From positions 1 through 64,000 of the IMG/VR virus record IMGVR_UViG_3300047585_000208: 64,000 bases of DNA. One strand, written 5' to 3'. The notes beneath the pieces were generated by a model. The model was not told the DNA's origin and searched no databases. It was given only the letters and a program-made list of their open reading frames with translations. Position 1 is the first letter of the stretch; each line of letters opens with the position of its first letter. Shown piece after piece: positions 41,947-49,443 of the stretch. The translations under genes and the position numbers were made by a program. The stretch comes from a virus.

Positions 41947-42525
41947 ATGGTTAAAGGTTATTACGAAATCAGCTCTGTGGAGGAAGCCACTGGAATCCGT
42001 AAGCCGCTTTTCTCGCGAGCTAACCAGCTTATGGTTAGCTGGGGGTGGATCGCAGCTCAAGCTATTGGACTAGGAAATCCGGCTTATAAGGTAGCTGGTG
42101 GGTATCTTGAGTTCCAAAATGTCGCAGATACCGGCAATACTGTTCCTGTTCCGAATTTCTTGCCGACAGACGGGCTTTCCTATTTCAACAACCTGCCCGC
42201 TGGAAATGACTACCTTCGGTTACCATTAGCGACTACGCCGACAATCAGTATCGCGCCAGGTTATAACTCATCCTTTATTTCTGGTTTTTCTGGTAACCAG
42301 GTGACCTTTACTCTGCAATCAGGTGGAACAGTCGGGGTCAACGGGCTACCATTTAATTACCAGTCGCTGTCAACTATTTTTGGTATTACGCTGGTTGCAA
42401 TGCCTGTCGCTAATTCACCATCGCAAGATGTGATTTTAAGTCGTGGTTATTTTCTGCCAAGCGACCAGCAGCTAAAAGCTTACGGCTATCAAACAGCTGT
42501 TTCCTGGGCGATCACGTTTGAGTAA
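41947..42525 (+). CDS. Tail/baseplate-distal structural protein, 192 aa
   Basis: ATG two bases after the 40239 stop. Beta-rich (QVTFTLQSGGTVGVNG, TVPVPNFLPTDGLSYFN), ends TFE with Glu-stop in the palindrome at 42519. Position between distal baseplate and fibre genes suggests a fibre-attachment role; not recognised. Confidence 0.55.
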   Translation: MVKGYYEISSVEEATGIRKPLFSRANQLMVSWGWIAAQAIGLGNPAYKVAGGYLEFQNVADTGNTVPVPNFLPTDGLSYFNNLPAGNDYLRLPLATTPTISIAPGYNSSFISGFSGNQVTFTLQSGGTVGVNGLPFNYQSLSTIFGITLVAMPVANSPSQDVILSRGYFLPSDQQLKAYGYQTAVSWAITFE

Positions 42526-42536
42526 TGCGTTACTCA
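42519..42536. repeat. Dispersed palindrome
   Basis: TGCG centre; Glu-stop of the 41947 gene. Confidence 0.95.
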
Positions 42537-42546
42537 AGAGGAACCA

Positions 42547-43392
42547 ATGAGCTCTTTTACGCAGACTATCCCGACAATTCAAGATGGCACAGCGGTTAGC
42601 GCGGCTAACACCAATCCGCCACTGCTAGCACTCCAGAACAATTGTCTGTACCTATATCAGGTTTTGCAGGCTCTTGGCGCGAGTCAAGCCCTTTATATTC
42701 AAAACGCTTCAGTTAATCCAACCGCGATGGTTGGTCAGGTTCTTTACTACAACACAAGCGCTGGATATTTTGATCTTGCGTTAGCCGCTGGTGGGTTACC
42801 TCAAAATGTTGTTGGGCTTTTGCTTAATAAGAGCTCTGCCGGTGTTGGAACGATTATCACTAGCGGGTTTGCAGCTCTCTCACTCGCGAATGCGCTACCT
42901 AGCGGGACAAGCCTTCCAGCTATAGCCGGACAATACTTTTTATCTCCCTATACGGCTGGTTCTCTTAGCACAGCCCCCAGCGCTGTTTTAGTTTGTATTT
43001 CTGACGGAACTGGCAATCTCTTTGTTCTGCCTCAGAACTATAACCTTGAACCAGCTCAGCCTTACGCGCTAACAGGTGGCGGAACGACTACAAACGCAGC
43101 CGCGACCGCTGTGACAGTTAATGGGCCAAACGGTATTCTTGGAACAGTCTGTATTCAAAACACTGGCTCCACTAACGGGCTTACTTGGACAGTCACCGTA
43201 AATGATCAATTTGGCCACACCGGCTCGACCGGTACTGGAAACGTTGCTGCGAGCTCTAGCCAAATCCTTACAATGGGCTCCACTGCTTACGGCGCCGCCT
43301 TGCCGCCATACACAAGCTTTAGCCTCGCGGTCCAAGCTGAGAACGCGGGCAACCAGACTACTTATAGCCTCAAGGGAGCGGTGATGTACTAA
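42547..43392 (+). CDS. Tail fibre-like protein, 281 aa
   Basis: ATG after CAAGAGGAACCA. Low-complexity beta-rich protein (GVGTIITSGFAALSLAN, ALTGGGTTTNAAATAVTV, NGPNGILGTVCIQNTG), typical of fibre or appendage shafts. Overlaps the next gene by one base (TAATG). Confidence 0.55.
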   Translation: MSSFTQTIPTIQDGTAVSAANTNPPLLALQNNCLYLYQVLQALGASQALYIQNASVNPTAMVGQVLYYNTSAGYFDLALAAGGLPQNVVGLLLNKSSAGVGTIITSGFAALSLANALPSGTSLPAIAGQYFLSPYTAGSLSTAPSAVLVCISDGTGNLFVLPQNYNLEPAQPYALTGGGTTTNAAATAVTVNGPNGILGTVCIQNTGSTNGLTWTVTVNDQFGHTGSTGTGNVAASSSQILTMGSTAYGAALPPYTSFSLAVQAENAGNQTTYSLKGAVMY

Positions 43393-45179
43393 TGCCGCAG
43401 TACGATACCGGAAATTGCCCAGGTAAGCCTTCACCAGGAGATCATTTTTTAATTGGTCCTTCCGGACTACCGGTCTGTCCAAATAGCTTTACGCCGATAA
43501 CAACCGCTTCCTCGGTGTTGATCGTCTCAATCGCGTATTTTCATGTTACTTCGCCTATTTCAGCCGGTATGCAGATTTTGACGCCTAGCAGTATGCAAGG
43601 CATTATCAACGGTGCTAGTTATTATTGCGATACAGGAGAAAATCAAGAGCTGGTCACGCTTATCGCAGTAGGTTCAACAACCCTTACGGCGGTCTTTGCG
43701 TATGACCACGAAGCTAATACACAGTTTGCTGGTGGACCAACTACAGTTAGCTCAGTAAGCTATTACTGGCCAGGGCAAGTAAGCTCTTTTAGTGGTTCAG
43801 ACGATATCTCGTACATCGGTAACATTTGGATTCTTGACCCGAACGCTGTCCCGCCAGCTCCAGTCATTTATTACACTGGAGCGCTATGTGTCGGCACAAC
43901 CGGCGGTTTGCCGGTCTACTGGCTCACTAGCATAATCGAATATTTTCCAGTTCAGATCACAGACGCGTATCGCAGCGATCTGCCCGGTATTACATGGGGA
44001 ACTTACGACGAGACCTATGAGTCAATTGATACTCCTTGGGGCGGGCTAATCTTCTATAGCTGGCTAGAGCAGATCAGAAACTTTTCAACAGTTAATTATT
44101 TCCCGCTGCCTGCAGGCAGAACTGGAAGTGCCGCTTTAAATCCTGCGCTTGAGATAAACAATCTTGACCTGATTGACGCTATCCCTTTCATAGCTGAAGC
44201 CAAATATTCAGCCTTAATCCCCGGGCTTGGGTTTGTATACGAGTTTACTGACCCAGTTGAAGACGGTGTTGGGGTTGCATACGATGGAGAGTTCATCGGC
44301 ATTGAGCCAATCATCAACTTCATTGCTGGTCAAAATATCGAGCTCGCGATCGAAGATGTGCCAGAAGATGAGCAGATTGATGTTGAAATTACTGCCCTTA
44401 CAACAGTTGAATCCGCCGGCACCCCTGTAGGAACTGAAAAGAATATCAACTTTATTGCTGGGCCGAATATTGGATTAACCATCGCAGATGACCCTAGTTA
44501 TTACCGTGTTGATATCGGTATTACTGGTTTTGTTAGTGTCGAGAATAGCGGTTCTTATGTTGGCACTGAAGAGTACATTAACTTCATCGCTGATCAAAAT
44601 ATTTCTTTAAACATTACCAATAATCCGACCAATAACCGGGTCGATGTAGCGATTACTGGGCTTGTTTCAGTTGAGGACGACGGAGATGACGTAGGTACTG
44701 AGAAAAACATCAACTTCATTGCTGATCAGAATATTGAATTAGACATTACGGATGACCCGGACAATGCTCGCGTCGATGTGGCGATTACTGGGCTTGTAAC
44801 GGTTGAAGACAGCGGTGAAGAGGTTGGAACAGAAAAAAACCTTAACTTCATTGCCGAGCAAAACATTGATTTGACAATTACAGACAACCCCGACGATAAT
44901 CGCGTTGATATTAAAATTGAAGCGCTTACAAGTGTTGAGAACAACGGTTCACTTGTAGGAACCGAACCAAACATCAATATAATCAATACCTGTTTGTCAG
45001 CTATAGTTGTCAGTGTCGTTAATAATACGGAAGACAATCGAATCGATATTACGATTAAAGATGCGGCTATGGAACAAGTAACTATTGTTGAATCGTTTAA
45101 TCCATCAACTTGTGAAGTTACAGATTTTACGTTGTGCGTTCCATCTGCCTGGATAAACGCTTCTTGTACAGATTGTTAA
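43392..45179 (+). CDS. Tail fibre protein with six tandem repeats of about 42 aa
   Basis: 595 aa. N-terminal ~280 residues include GNCPGKPSPGDHFLIG and a globular beta domain. Six repeats follow, of the form NINFIA-x-QNI-x-LDITD-x-PD-x-R-VDV-x-IT-x-L-x-VE-x-x-G-x-VGTE (about 44300-45030). The last is degenerate. C-terminal Cys-containing end NASCTDC. Repeats probably form a trimeric beta shaft; receptor unknown. Confidence 0.65.
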   Translation: MPQYDTGNCPGKPSPGDHFLIGPSGLPVCPNSFTPITTASSVLIVSIAYFHVTSPISAGMQILTPSSMQGIINGASYYCDTGENQELVTLIAVGSTTLTAVFAYDHEANTQFAGGPTTVSSVSYYWPGQVSSFSGSDDISYIGNIWILDPNAVPPAPVIYYTGALCVGTTGGLPVYWLTSIIEYFPVQITDAYRSDLPGITWGTYDETYESIDTPWGGLIFYSWLEQIRNFSTVNYFPLPAGRTGSAALNPALEINNLDLIDAIPFIAEAKYSALIPGLGFVYEFTDPVEDGVGVAYDGEFIGIEPIINFIAGQNIELAIEDVPEDEQIDVEITALTTVESAGTPVGTEKNINFIAGPNIGLTIADDPSYYRVDIGITGFVSVENSGSYVGTEEYINFIADQNISLNITNNPTNNRVDVAITGLVSVEDDGDDVGTEKNINFIADQNIELDITDDPDNARVDVAITGLVTVEDSGEEVGTEKNLNFIAEQNIDLTITDNPDDNRVDIKIEALTSVENNGSLVGTEPNINIINTCLSAIVVSVVNNTEDNRIDITIKDAAMEQVTIVESFNPSTCEVTDFTLCVPSAWINASCTDC

Positions 45180-45641
45180 ATGAGCACATACCATGTCAAT
45201 TGTTCCTGCTGCGGCGGCATACCTGGAGCACCATGCTGTCCAGACGTATTGATTCCGAGTACGCTTTACATGACATGGACCAGCCAGATTGGCACCAGTT
45301 ACGATTTCCCAACAAGCATTCCGCTTACCTATGGAAACAATACGGCTCCTTGGATGGCGTACAACGGCTACGGGTGGATTTCTACTTGCTACTACGATTC
45401 GACGAGCGGGTGCTACACTTTCATATTCCTTTTTTGCGATCCGTCCTCGAATACGTGGATTCTGGAGGTAGGTGTTGATTCCACAACCATGACCCAGTCC
45501 AGTTGCTCGCCCTTGGTTCTTACGCTCTCTTCAATTGGTGGTGCTGTTGGAGTTACTGATTCATCGTGCCAGGGATCTGTTGGGCCGGCAAACTGCAATT
45601 TGGACTCAAGCGGCATGACCGGGATAGCGATAGGCCCATGA
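45180..45641 (+). CDS. Cysteine-rich fibre-associated protein, 153 aa
   Basis: ATG starts one base after the fibre gene stop. N-terminal CSCCGGIPGAPCCPDVL is Cys-dense, the rest is a beta-rich domain (SLYMTWTSQIG-like, WISTCYYDSTSGCYTFIFLF). Likely a small fibre tip or attachment protein, inferred from tight coupling. Confidence 0.6.
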   Translation: MSTYHVNCSCCGGIPGAPCCPDVLIPSTLYMTWTSQIGTSYDFPTSIPLTYGNNTAPWMAYNGYGWISTCYYDSTSGCYTFIFLFCDPSSNTWILEVGVDSTTMTQSSCSPLVLTLSSIGGAVGVTDSSCQGSVGPANCNLDSSGMTGIAIGP

Positions 45642-46048
45642 CGCTAATTTGTGGTCACCAAACGAATGCTCTACGATGTGTTCCAGGTTCCGAGTTTACA
45701 TTAGACCAATGCCGCCATTGCTGGATGTACGCGGAGAAAAACTCGACTTCTAACATAAAGCAAGCCACCGATTTCGTCCAAGTGCAAATCCCAGGATTTG
45801 TCCAGAAAATGATAAATGCCACCGGCGCTGTCGTTCAGCACATTTCGGGTGGAATGCGGCATACATCCGAAGAGCAAAGGCAAGCAAGGTTGCTTGTTTG
45901 CCACGATTGCCCAATGTTCAGCAGCAAAACTTGCGCCTTGTGCGGGTGCAAGTTATGGATAAAGGCTGGCTGGGCAGATCAGCATTGCCCGCACCCAGAT
46001 AACGATAAATGGGTGGAAATAGATAAAAAGTTCAACGAGGGTAAATAA
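45638..46048 (+). CDS. Zinc-binding hypothetical protein, 136 aa
   Basis: ATG overlaps the previous stop (ATGA). Cys pairs at the start (CRHCW) and near the end (CHDCPMFSSKTCALCGCKLWIKAGW-type cluster, then QHCPHP) indicate a treble-clef or zinc-ribbon. Central amphipathic helices. Similar small Cys proteins ending CP..KW follow tail fibres in other phages (from memory, DUF6171-like). Confidence 0.6.
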   Translation: MTLICGHQTNALRCVPGSEFTLDQCRHCWMYAEKNSTSNIKQATDFVQVQIPGFVQKMINATGAVVQHISGGMRHTSEEQRQARLLVCHDCPMFSSKTCALCGCKLWIKAGWADQHCPHPDNDKWVEIDKKFNEGK

Positions 46049-46050
46049 GC

Positions 46051-46482
46051 ATGGCTATCCACACAATTCAAGTAACGCGTTACGTGGCGCAGCCAAACCC
46101 ACCGCTTAGCGGTTCGCAAAATGGAGAGAGTTTTGGGTACAGTGTTCAGATAATTGCATCGGGTGCTGTTGGAATGCCTAACGAGGTCTTTGTAGAACAT
46201 CAAAGGCCACTTAATCCGCTTTGCCCAACTGCCCCACTTGTGTCTGACTTCTGGGGAGTAGCCACTACTAGCGAGTTAGTGGATCTTCCAATTAATGCCC
46301 CACTTCCTGGGCAGTTCCTTTACAGGGTCGCGAATGTGTCCATTGTTTACCCAAGCCAGGTTCAGGCAGACGCTTCTTGGCAAGGAATAGAAACCCAGGT
46401 TCAGTCGCTAATCAACGCGCTTTACGCTAGCGACGACCTTAACGTAATCGACACTTTTGTACCAATTGCGCCAATAAACTAA
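46051..46482 (+). CDS. Probable structural protein, 143 aa
   Basis: ATG two bases after the previous stop. Beta-rich first half (SGSQNGESFGYSVQIIASG), helix near the end (WQGIETQVQSLINALYAS). Overlaps the next gene at ATGA. Unassigned virion candidate. Confidence 0.55.
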   Translation: MAIHTIQVTRYVAQPNPPLSGSQNGESFGYSVQIIASGAVGMPNEVFVEHQRPLNPLCPTAPLVSDFWGVATTSELVDLPINAPLPGQFLYRVANVSIVYPSQVQADASWQGIETQVQSLINALYASDDLNVIDTFVPIAPIN

Positions 46483-46745
46483 TGACAGCCATCTCTGACC
46501 AACTGATTCAGTCTCTCAGGCAGCGCCCGGACATTCTTCTAGCGTTTCCTATTCTTGCCTCCACAACTCAAACTAAACGTGCTTGCTGTGGTAAACCCGC
46601 AGTTGCGCCAAACTTTAACGCGATCAAGCTCTCAATCGCGAGCATGCCTGCAAGTCAACAGCAGAAGTTCAAATCTCTAATCGGCGCCACTTCTTGCCGA
46701 GTAATTTGCCGCCAAGGCGACGACGTCCTCGATAGGACATTCTAG
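46482..46745 (+). CDS. Hypothetical protein, 87 aa
   Basis: ATGA-coupled to the preceding gene. Helical N-terminus (LIQSLRQRPDILLAF) then CCGKPAVAP and SCRVICRQGDD; three cysteines. Last gene before the promoter-like element at 46749. Confidence 0.55.
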   Translation: MTAISDQLIQSLRQRPDILLAFPILASTTQTKRACCGKPAVAPNFNAIKLSIASMPASQQQKFKSLIGATSCRVICRQGDDVLDRTF

Positions 46746-46748
46746 CTC

Positions 46749-46783
46749 TAAAATTTTGGCTTATTTGAGGCATTATAAAAAGC
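46749..46783 (+). promoter_or_regulatory. 35-bp promoter-like element, copy 4
   Basis: Starts TAAAATTTTGGC and ends GAGGCATTATAAAAAGC. Its -10-like CATTATAAAA is the same as copy 2. It precedes the DUF1559 gene, with a GCCAG/CTGGC hairpin in the leader at about 46806-46826. Confidence 0.45.
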
Positions 46784-46847
46784 AGAGCTGTAGCTCAGCA
46801 GGCTTGCCAGCGCCATTTTGTCTGGCACTACTTAAAGGAGCAAAGTT

Positions 46848-47741
46848 ATGCGAAAAGCGTTTACGCTCATCGAGATGCTGGTCGTCATTGCGATCATCGC
46901 CATCCTGATGGGGCTATTACTCCCGGCTATCCAGTACGCCAGAACAGCTGCGGCGTATACTCAAACGTCGAACAATCTCAAGAACATCGGATTATCTGGG
47001 ATCAACTTCCACGGAATGTACAAATTCCTTCCGTACAACGGTACGTCAACAAGCGCGACTTGGACGCTCTGGACACCCCAAGCGCCGAACAACTGGGCTA
47101 ATAGCCTAGATGTTGAATCTGGTTCTTGGTGTTTCGCGCTATTACCGTTTATGGATCAAAGGCAACTTTGGCAGCAGGTTGTACCGCCACCTAATGTGCC
47201 CACGCCAACGAGCGCTACACTGACTTACTGGCAGCCGCCTAACACAATCGCGTCAACTGTTTTGGCGGTGTTTAATGACCCAGAACGCAACCGAACAGGA
47301 ACGTATGTTTACGGCTCTAACATCCTCGCTTCGACGGATTATGCCATAAACACCTGGGTCAATTCTCCTACTGGCACGCTCAACGATCCTGACGCGCGAT
47401 TGACGCTGCTTGGCATCCGGGATGGTACCAGCAATACAATCTTCGCTGGAATAGCGGGGATGGCGTCGGCTGATTACCGTAACGCGTTTCCAAGCCAGTG
47501 GAATCAGACTTGGTGGCTTGGCGGACTCGGCGGCTCTGGTCGAAATTCAACCGTTCTCCAACCGGACGGCGCTACAACGGCATCGGCAGCTGGTCAGTGG
47601 GGCGGCCCATATCCTGGAGCTTGCCCATTCGTCTTCTGCGACGGCTCAGTCAGATCGATTGGATATGGGCTAATTACAGGCACACAGCTTCAGGCGCTCA
47701 TGACACCCAATGGAAACGATCAGGCGCCTTCAATACCGTAA
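46848..47741 (+). CDS. DUF1559 prepilin-type (type II secretion pseudopilin-like) protein
   Basis: 297 aa, ATG after AAAGGAGCAAAGTT. N-terminal class III prepilin signal ([16 protein letters not shown]) with Gly-type cleavage site neighbourhood KAFTLIE, and the DUF1559 pattern of planctomycetes ([49 protein letters not shown]). These are hugely expanded in planctomycete genomes; presence here implies transfer from the host. Export and pilin-like assembly are expected, its role in a phage is unknown. Confidence 0.85.
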   Translation: MRKAFTLIEMLVVIAIIAILMGLLLPAIQYARTAAAYTQTSNNLKNIGLSGINFHGMYKFLPYNGTSTSATWTLWTPQAPNNWANSLDVESGSWCFALLPFMDQRQLWQQVVPPPNVPTPTSATLTYWQPPNTIASTVLAVFNDPERNRTGTYVYGSNILASTDYAINTWVNSPTGTLNDPDARLTLLGIRDGTSNTIFAGIAGMASADYRNAFPSQWNQTWWLGGLGGSGRNSTVLQPDGATTASAAGQWGGPYPGACPFVFCDGSVRSIGYGLITGTQLQALMTPNGNDQAPSIP

Positions 47742-47754
47742 TGCGTAGCTTTGC

Positions 47755-47772
47755 TGAGTAACGCATTACTCA
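47755..47772. repeat. Dispersed palindrome
   Basis: Perfect copy before the 39-aa membrane gene. Confidence 0.95.
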
Positions 47773-47786
47773 GAAAGGAAAAAGAC

Positions 47787-47906
47787 ATGAAAATTACCGA
47801 CGCAGTCGCGTTCGCTGTATGGGGCGCCGCTTCTGTGCTGGGGTTCGTTTTTGGAATTCTTCCATACGCGCCTCGATTATGCGAGGTACTGTTTCGCCAT
47901 AACTAG
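47787..47906 (+). CDS. Tiny membrane protein, 39 aa
   Basis: ATG after AAAGGAAAAAGAC. MKITDAVAFAVWGAASVLGF then VFGILPYAPRLCEVLFRHN: one hydrophobic helix. Preceded by a palindrome. Too short for homology. Confidence 0.5.
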   Translation: MKITDAVAFAVWGAASVLGFVFGILPYAPRLCEVLFRHN

Positions 47907-47923
47907 CTAGACACGGAGGATCA

Positions 47924-48070
47924 GTGCGTATTTCTACCCCCATCGCCCTTGGTAGCTACTCGGCTGGTTTTTTGACCATCATGACCTGGCTCGTCATACC
48001 CCAGTATGGCGAGCAGTTCATGGTGATACGGTTCTGGCTCAAGGCGTTGTTTGGAAGTAGTTTCATCTAA
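47924..48070 (+). CDS. Tiny membrane protein, 48 aa
   Basis: GTG after ACGGAGGATCA. Begins MRISTPIALGSYSAGF and contains a hydrophobic segment (FLTIMTWLVIP). Follows the 39-aa gene by 17 bases, so a two-gene unit closed by the terminator at 48090. Confidence 0.5.
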   Translation: MRISTPIALGSYSAGFLTIMTWLVIPQYGEQFMVIRFWLKALFGSSFI

Positions 48071-48089
48071 CAATCTTAGGGTTATCCTA

Positions 48090-48119
48090 AGCGCCCGCTT
48101 ATTTTGCGGAGCGCTTTTA
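48090..48119 (+). terminator. Rho-independent terminator
   Basis: AGCGC-CCGC pairs with GCGG-AGCGCT (48090-48115, one mismatch) then TTTTAATTT; preceded by a small CTTAGG/CCTAAG hairpin near 48074-48090. Confidence 0.65.
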
Positions 48120-48142
48120 ATTTAGTTATTAAAAGGAGAAGC

Positions 48143-48511
48143 ATGGGACTTGATGTTTATTTAGAAACCGGAGAAGAGCTCAAAGAGACGTGTCCACACT
48201 GTGGCGGGCATGGTGTCATCAACCTAGGTAAAGAACAACTTTACAGAGACTCGATTACACACAACCACTGGAAAATGGTAGATAATGCCAGTCTCTATCG
48301 CGCGATTTGGCGACCAGAAGAATTGCAAATTACAAAAGCTGCACAGTTAATACCAATTCTGGAACAAGGCCTTAAGCACATTGAAGAGCATCAGGATGAA
48401 CTCTGTAAGCTAGGAACTGCAAATGACCATACAGAGGTTTGGTCGTTTGTTCGAGCTTACTTGAAAGCTTGTCGCGAACACCCGGACGCTGACATCCGCG
48501 TATCCAGGTAG
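48143..48511 (+). CDS. Hypothetical protein with CxxC zinc motif, 122 aa
   Basis: ATG after AAAAGGAGAAGC; the longer frame to 48104 would cover the terminator. Starts MGLDVYLETGEELKETCPHCGG, where MGLDVYL and CPHC occur in a phage family of unknown function (memory). C-terminal helices (AAQLIPILEQGLKHIEEHQD). Function unknown. Confidence 0.7.
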   Translation: MGLDVYLETGEELKETCPHCGGHGVINLGKEQLYRDSITHNHWKMVDNASLYRAIWRPEELQITKAAQLIPILEQGLKHIEEHQDELCKLGTANDHTEVWSFVRAYLKACREHPDADIRVSR

Positions 48512-48517
48512 AATGTA

Positions 48518-48551
48518 CCGCTGTGGCTAAACCATTTTGTTTTCACAGCGG
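48518..48551 (+). promoter_or_regulatory. Hairpin sequestering a ribosome binding site
   Basis: CCGCTGTG (48518-48525) pairs with CACAGCGG (48544-48551). The right arm overlaps GGAG (about 48550-48553), the ribosome binding site of the 48560 gene, so the stem would limit translation. Confidence 0.45.
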
Positions 48552-48559
48552 AGTTTGAA

Positions 48560-48865
48560 ATGTCTGTCAAAGTTGTTAAGGACAAGTGCGAGCAAAGCCC
48601 CACCGAGATGCGTATCGTCGTTGAATCGACCAACCGTGAGGAGGCGATTAGCCTTCAAACTCGTAACGACGTAATCAAGTACGCGCAGCAGTGTGGTTTC
48701 CCGGCCAGGGGACTTGCTGGAGTGCCTACGCCGTATCCGGTTGATGCTGCCGGTAAAACGGACGAGGATGGCGATGTTGAGCAGGCGGAACTAGCTTTGG
48801 GTAAGCGAGCGATCGCTGGCTACCGCGCGGACTTTAAACTTCACGCCGGAATAGGAGCGCGATAA
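48560..48865 (+). CDS. Hypothetical protein, 101 aa
   Basis: ATG following GCGGAGTTTGAA. Mixed alpha/beta, acidic C-terminal half (DEDGDVEQAELAL). Ribosome binding site lies in the hairpin at 48518. No known domain. Confidence 0.65.
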   Translation: MSVKVVKDKCEQSPTEMRIVVESTNREEAISLQTRNDVIKYAQQCGFPARGLAGVPTPYPVDAAGKTDEDGDVEQAELALGKRAIAGYRADFKLHAGIGAR

Positions 48866-48927
48866 TTATCGAATACCGAATAGACCAGTTAGGGGCCGCA
48901 GTTAATCACCGCATTGACTCAAGCAAA

Positions 48928-49368
48928 GTGCGGCGTATTTTACGGTACCATTTCAAGGGACTGGCTAAGCTTGCAACTTGCTCACCCGGGCAAGCGCTAA
49001 TTGTGTGGTTGTACAGCTGGCCCGATATTAACGAAGTGTGGTTAGACACAATAGTAGAAGCTTTCGAAGAAGAGCTTCTACTGTTTGCCCAACAGTTAGA
49101 TAGGGAGCTTACGTCCAGTGAACAATCTTCTGATTGGCACGGACAAGCTTGTTTGTCTAATTTACCGGACTATTGGCTAACAATCTGGGATAACCGAACG
49201 GCGGCAATAAGCCGCAGAGAAAACGCTATAGACCTTACAACCGGTGAAGACCTGCCAAAGGACTATAATCCTAAACCGCTTTATAGCGTTGCGATTTGCC
49301 TGACCAAGTTGTTCTTGATCGGACGAGCAGGACTTTTCCGCGAACAAACCAAACAAAAACTTGAGTAA
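48928..49368 (+). CDS. Hypothetical protein, 146 aa (possibly longer from ATT 48865)
   Basis: First standard start is GTG 48928, but it has no ribosome binding site; the frame is open back to the TAATT junction at 48863-48867, where ATT would follow AGGAG (48854-48858) by a good distance. Coding looks continuous upstream (IIEYRIDQLGAAVNHRIDSS). Acidic helical centre (TIVEAFEEELLLFAQQLDRE). Ends Glu-stop in the palindrome. Unrecognised. Confidence 0.6.
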   Translation: MRRILRYHFKGLAKLATCSPGQALIVWLYSWPDINEVWLDTIVEAFEEELLLFAQQLDRELTSSEQSSDWHGQACLSNLPDYWLTIWDNRTAAISRRENAIDLTTGEDLPKDYNPKPLYSVAICLTKLFLIGRAGLFREQTKQKLE

Positions 49369-49379
49369 CGCATTACTCA
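49362..49379. repeat. Dispersed palindrome
   Basis: Glu-stop of the 48928 gene. Confidence 0.95.
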
Positions 49380-49384
49380 AATTT

Positions 49385-49407
49385 CGGCGTAGATTACAAA
49401 TACGCCG
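49385..49407 (+). promoter_or_regulatory. Hairpin of the intergenic family (CGGCGTA type)
   Basis: CGGCGTA (49385-49391), A-rich loop, TACGCCG (49401-49407), between the palindrome and the RNA ligase gene. Confidence 0.45.
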
Positions 49408-49443
49408 CCATCGCTAATTGCCCGATCCAGCCGTGGAACGATA

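Noticed and set aside
46784-46830. tRNA-like AGCTCAGCAGG segment
   Set aside because: No matching acceptor, anticodon or T-arm can be formed; only the GCCAG/CTGGC hairpin is real.
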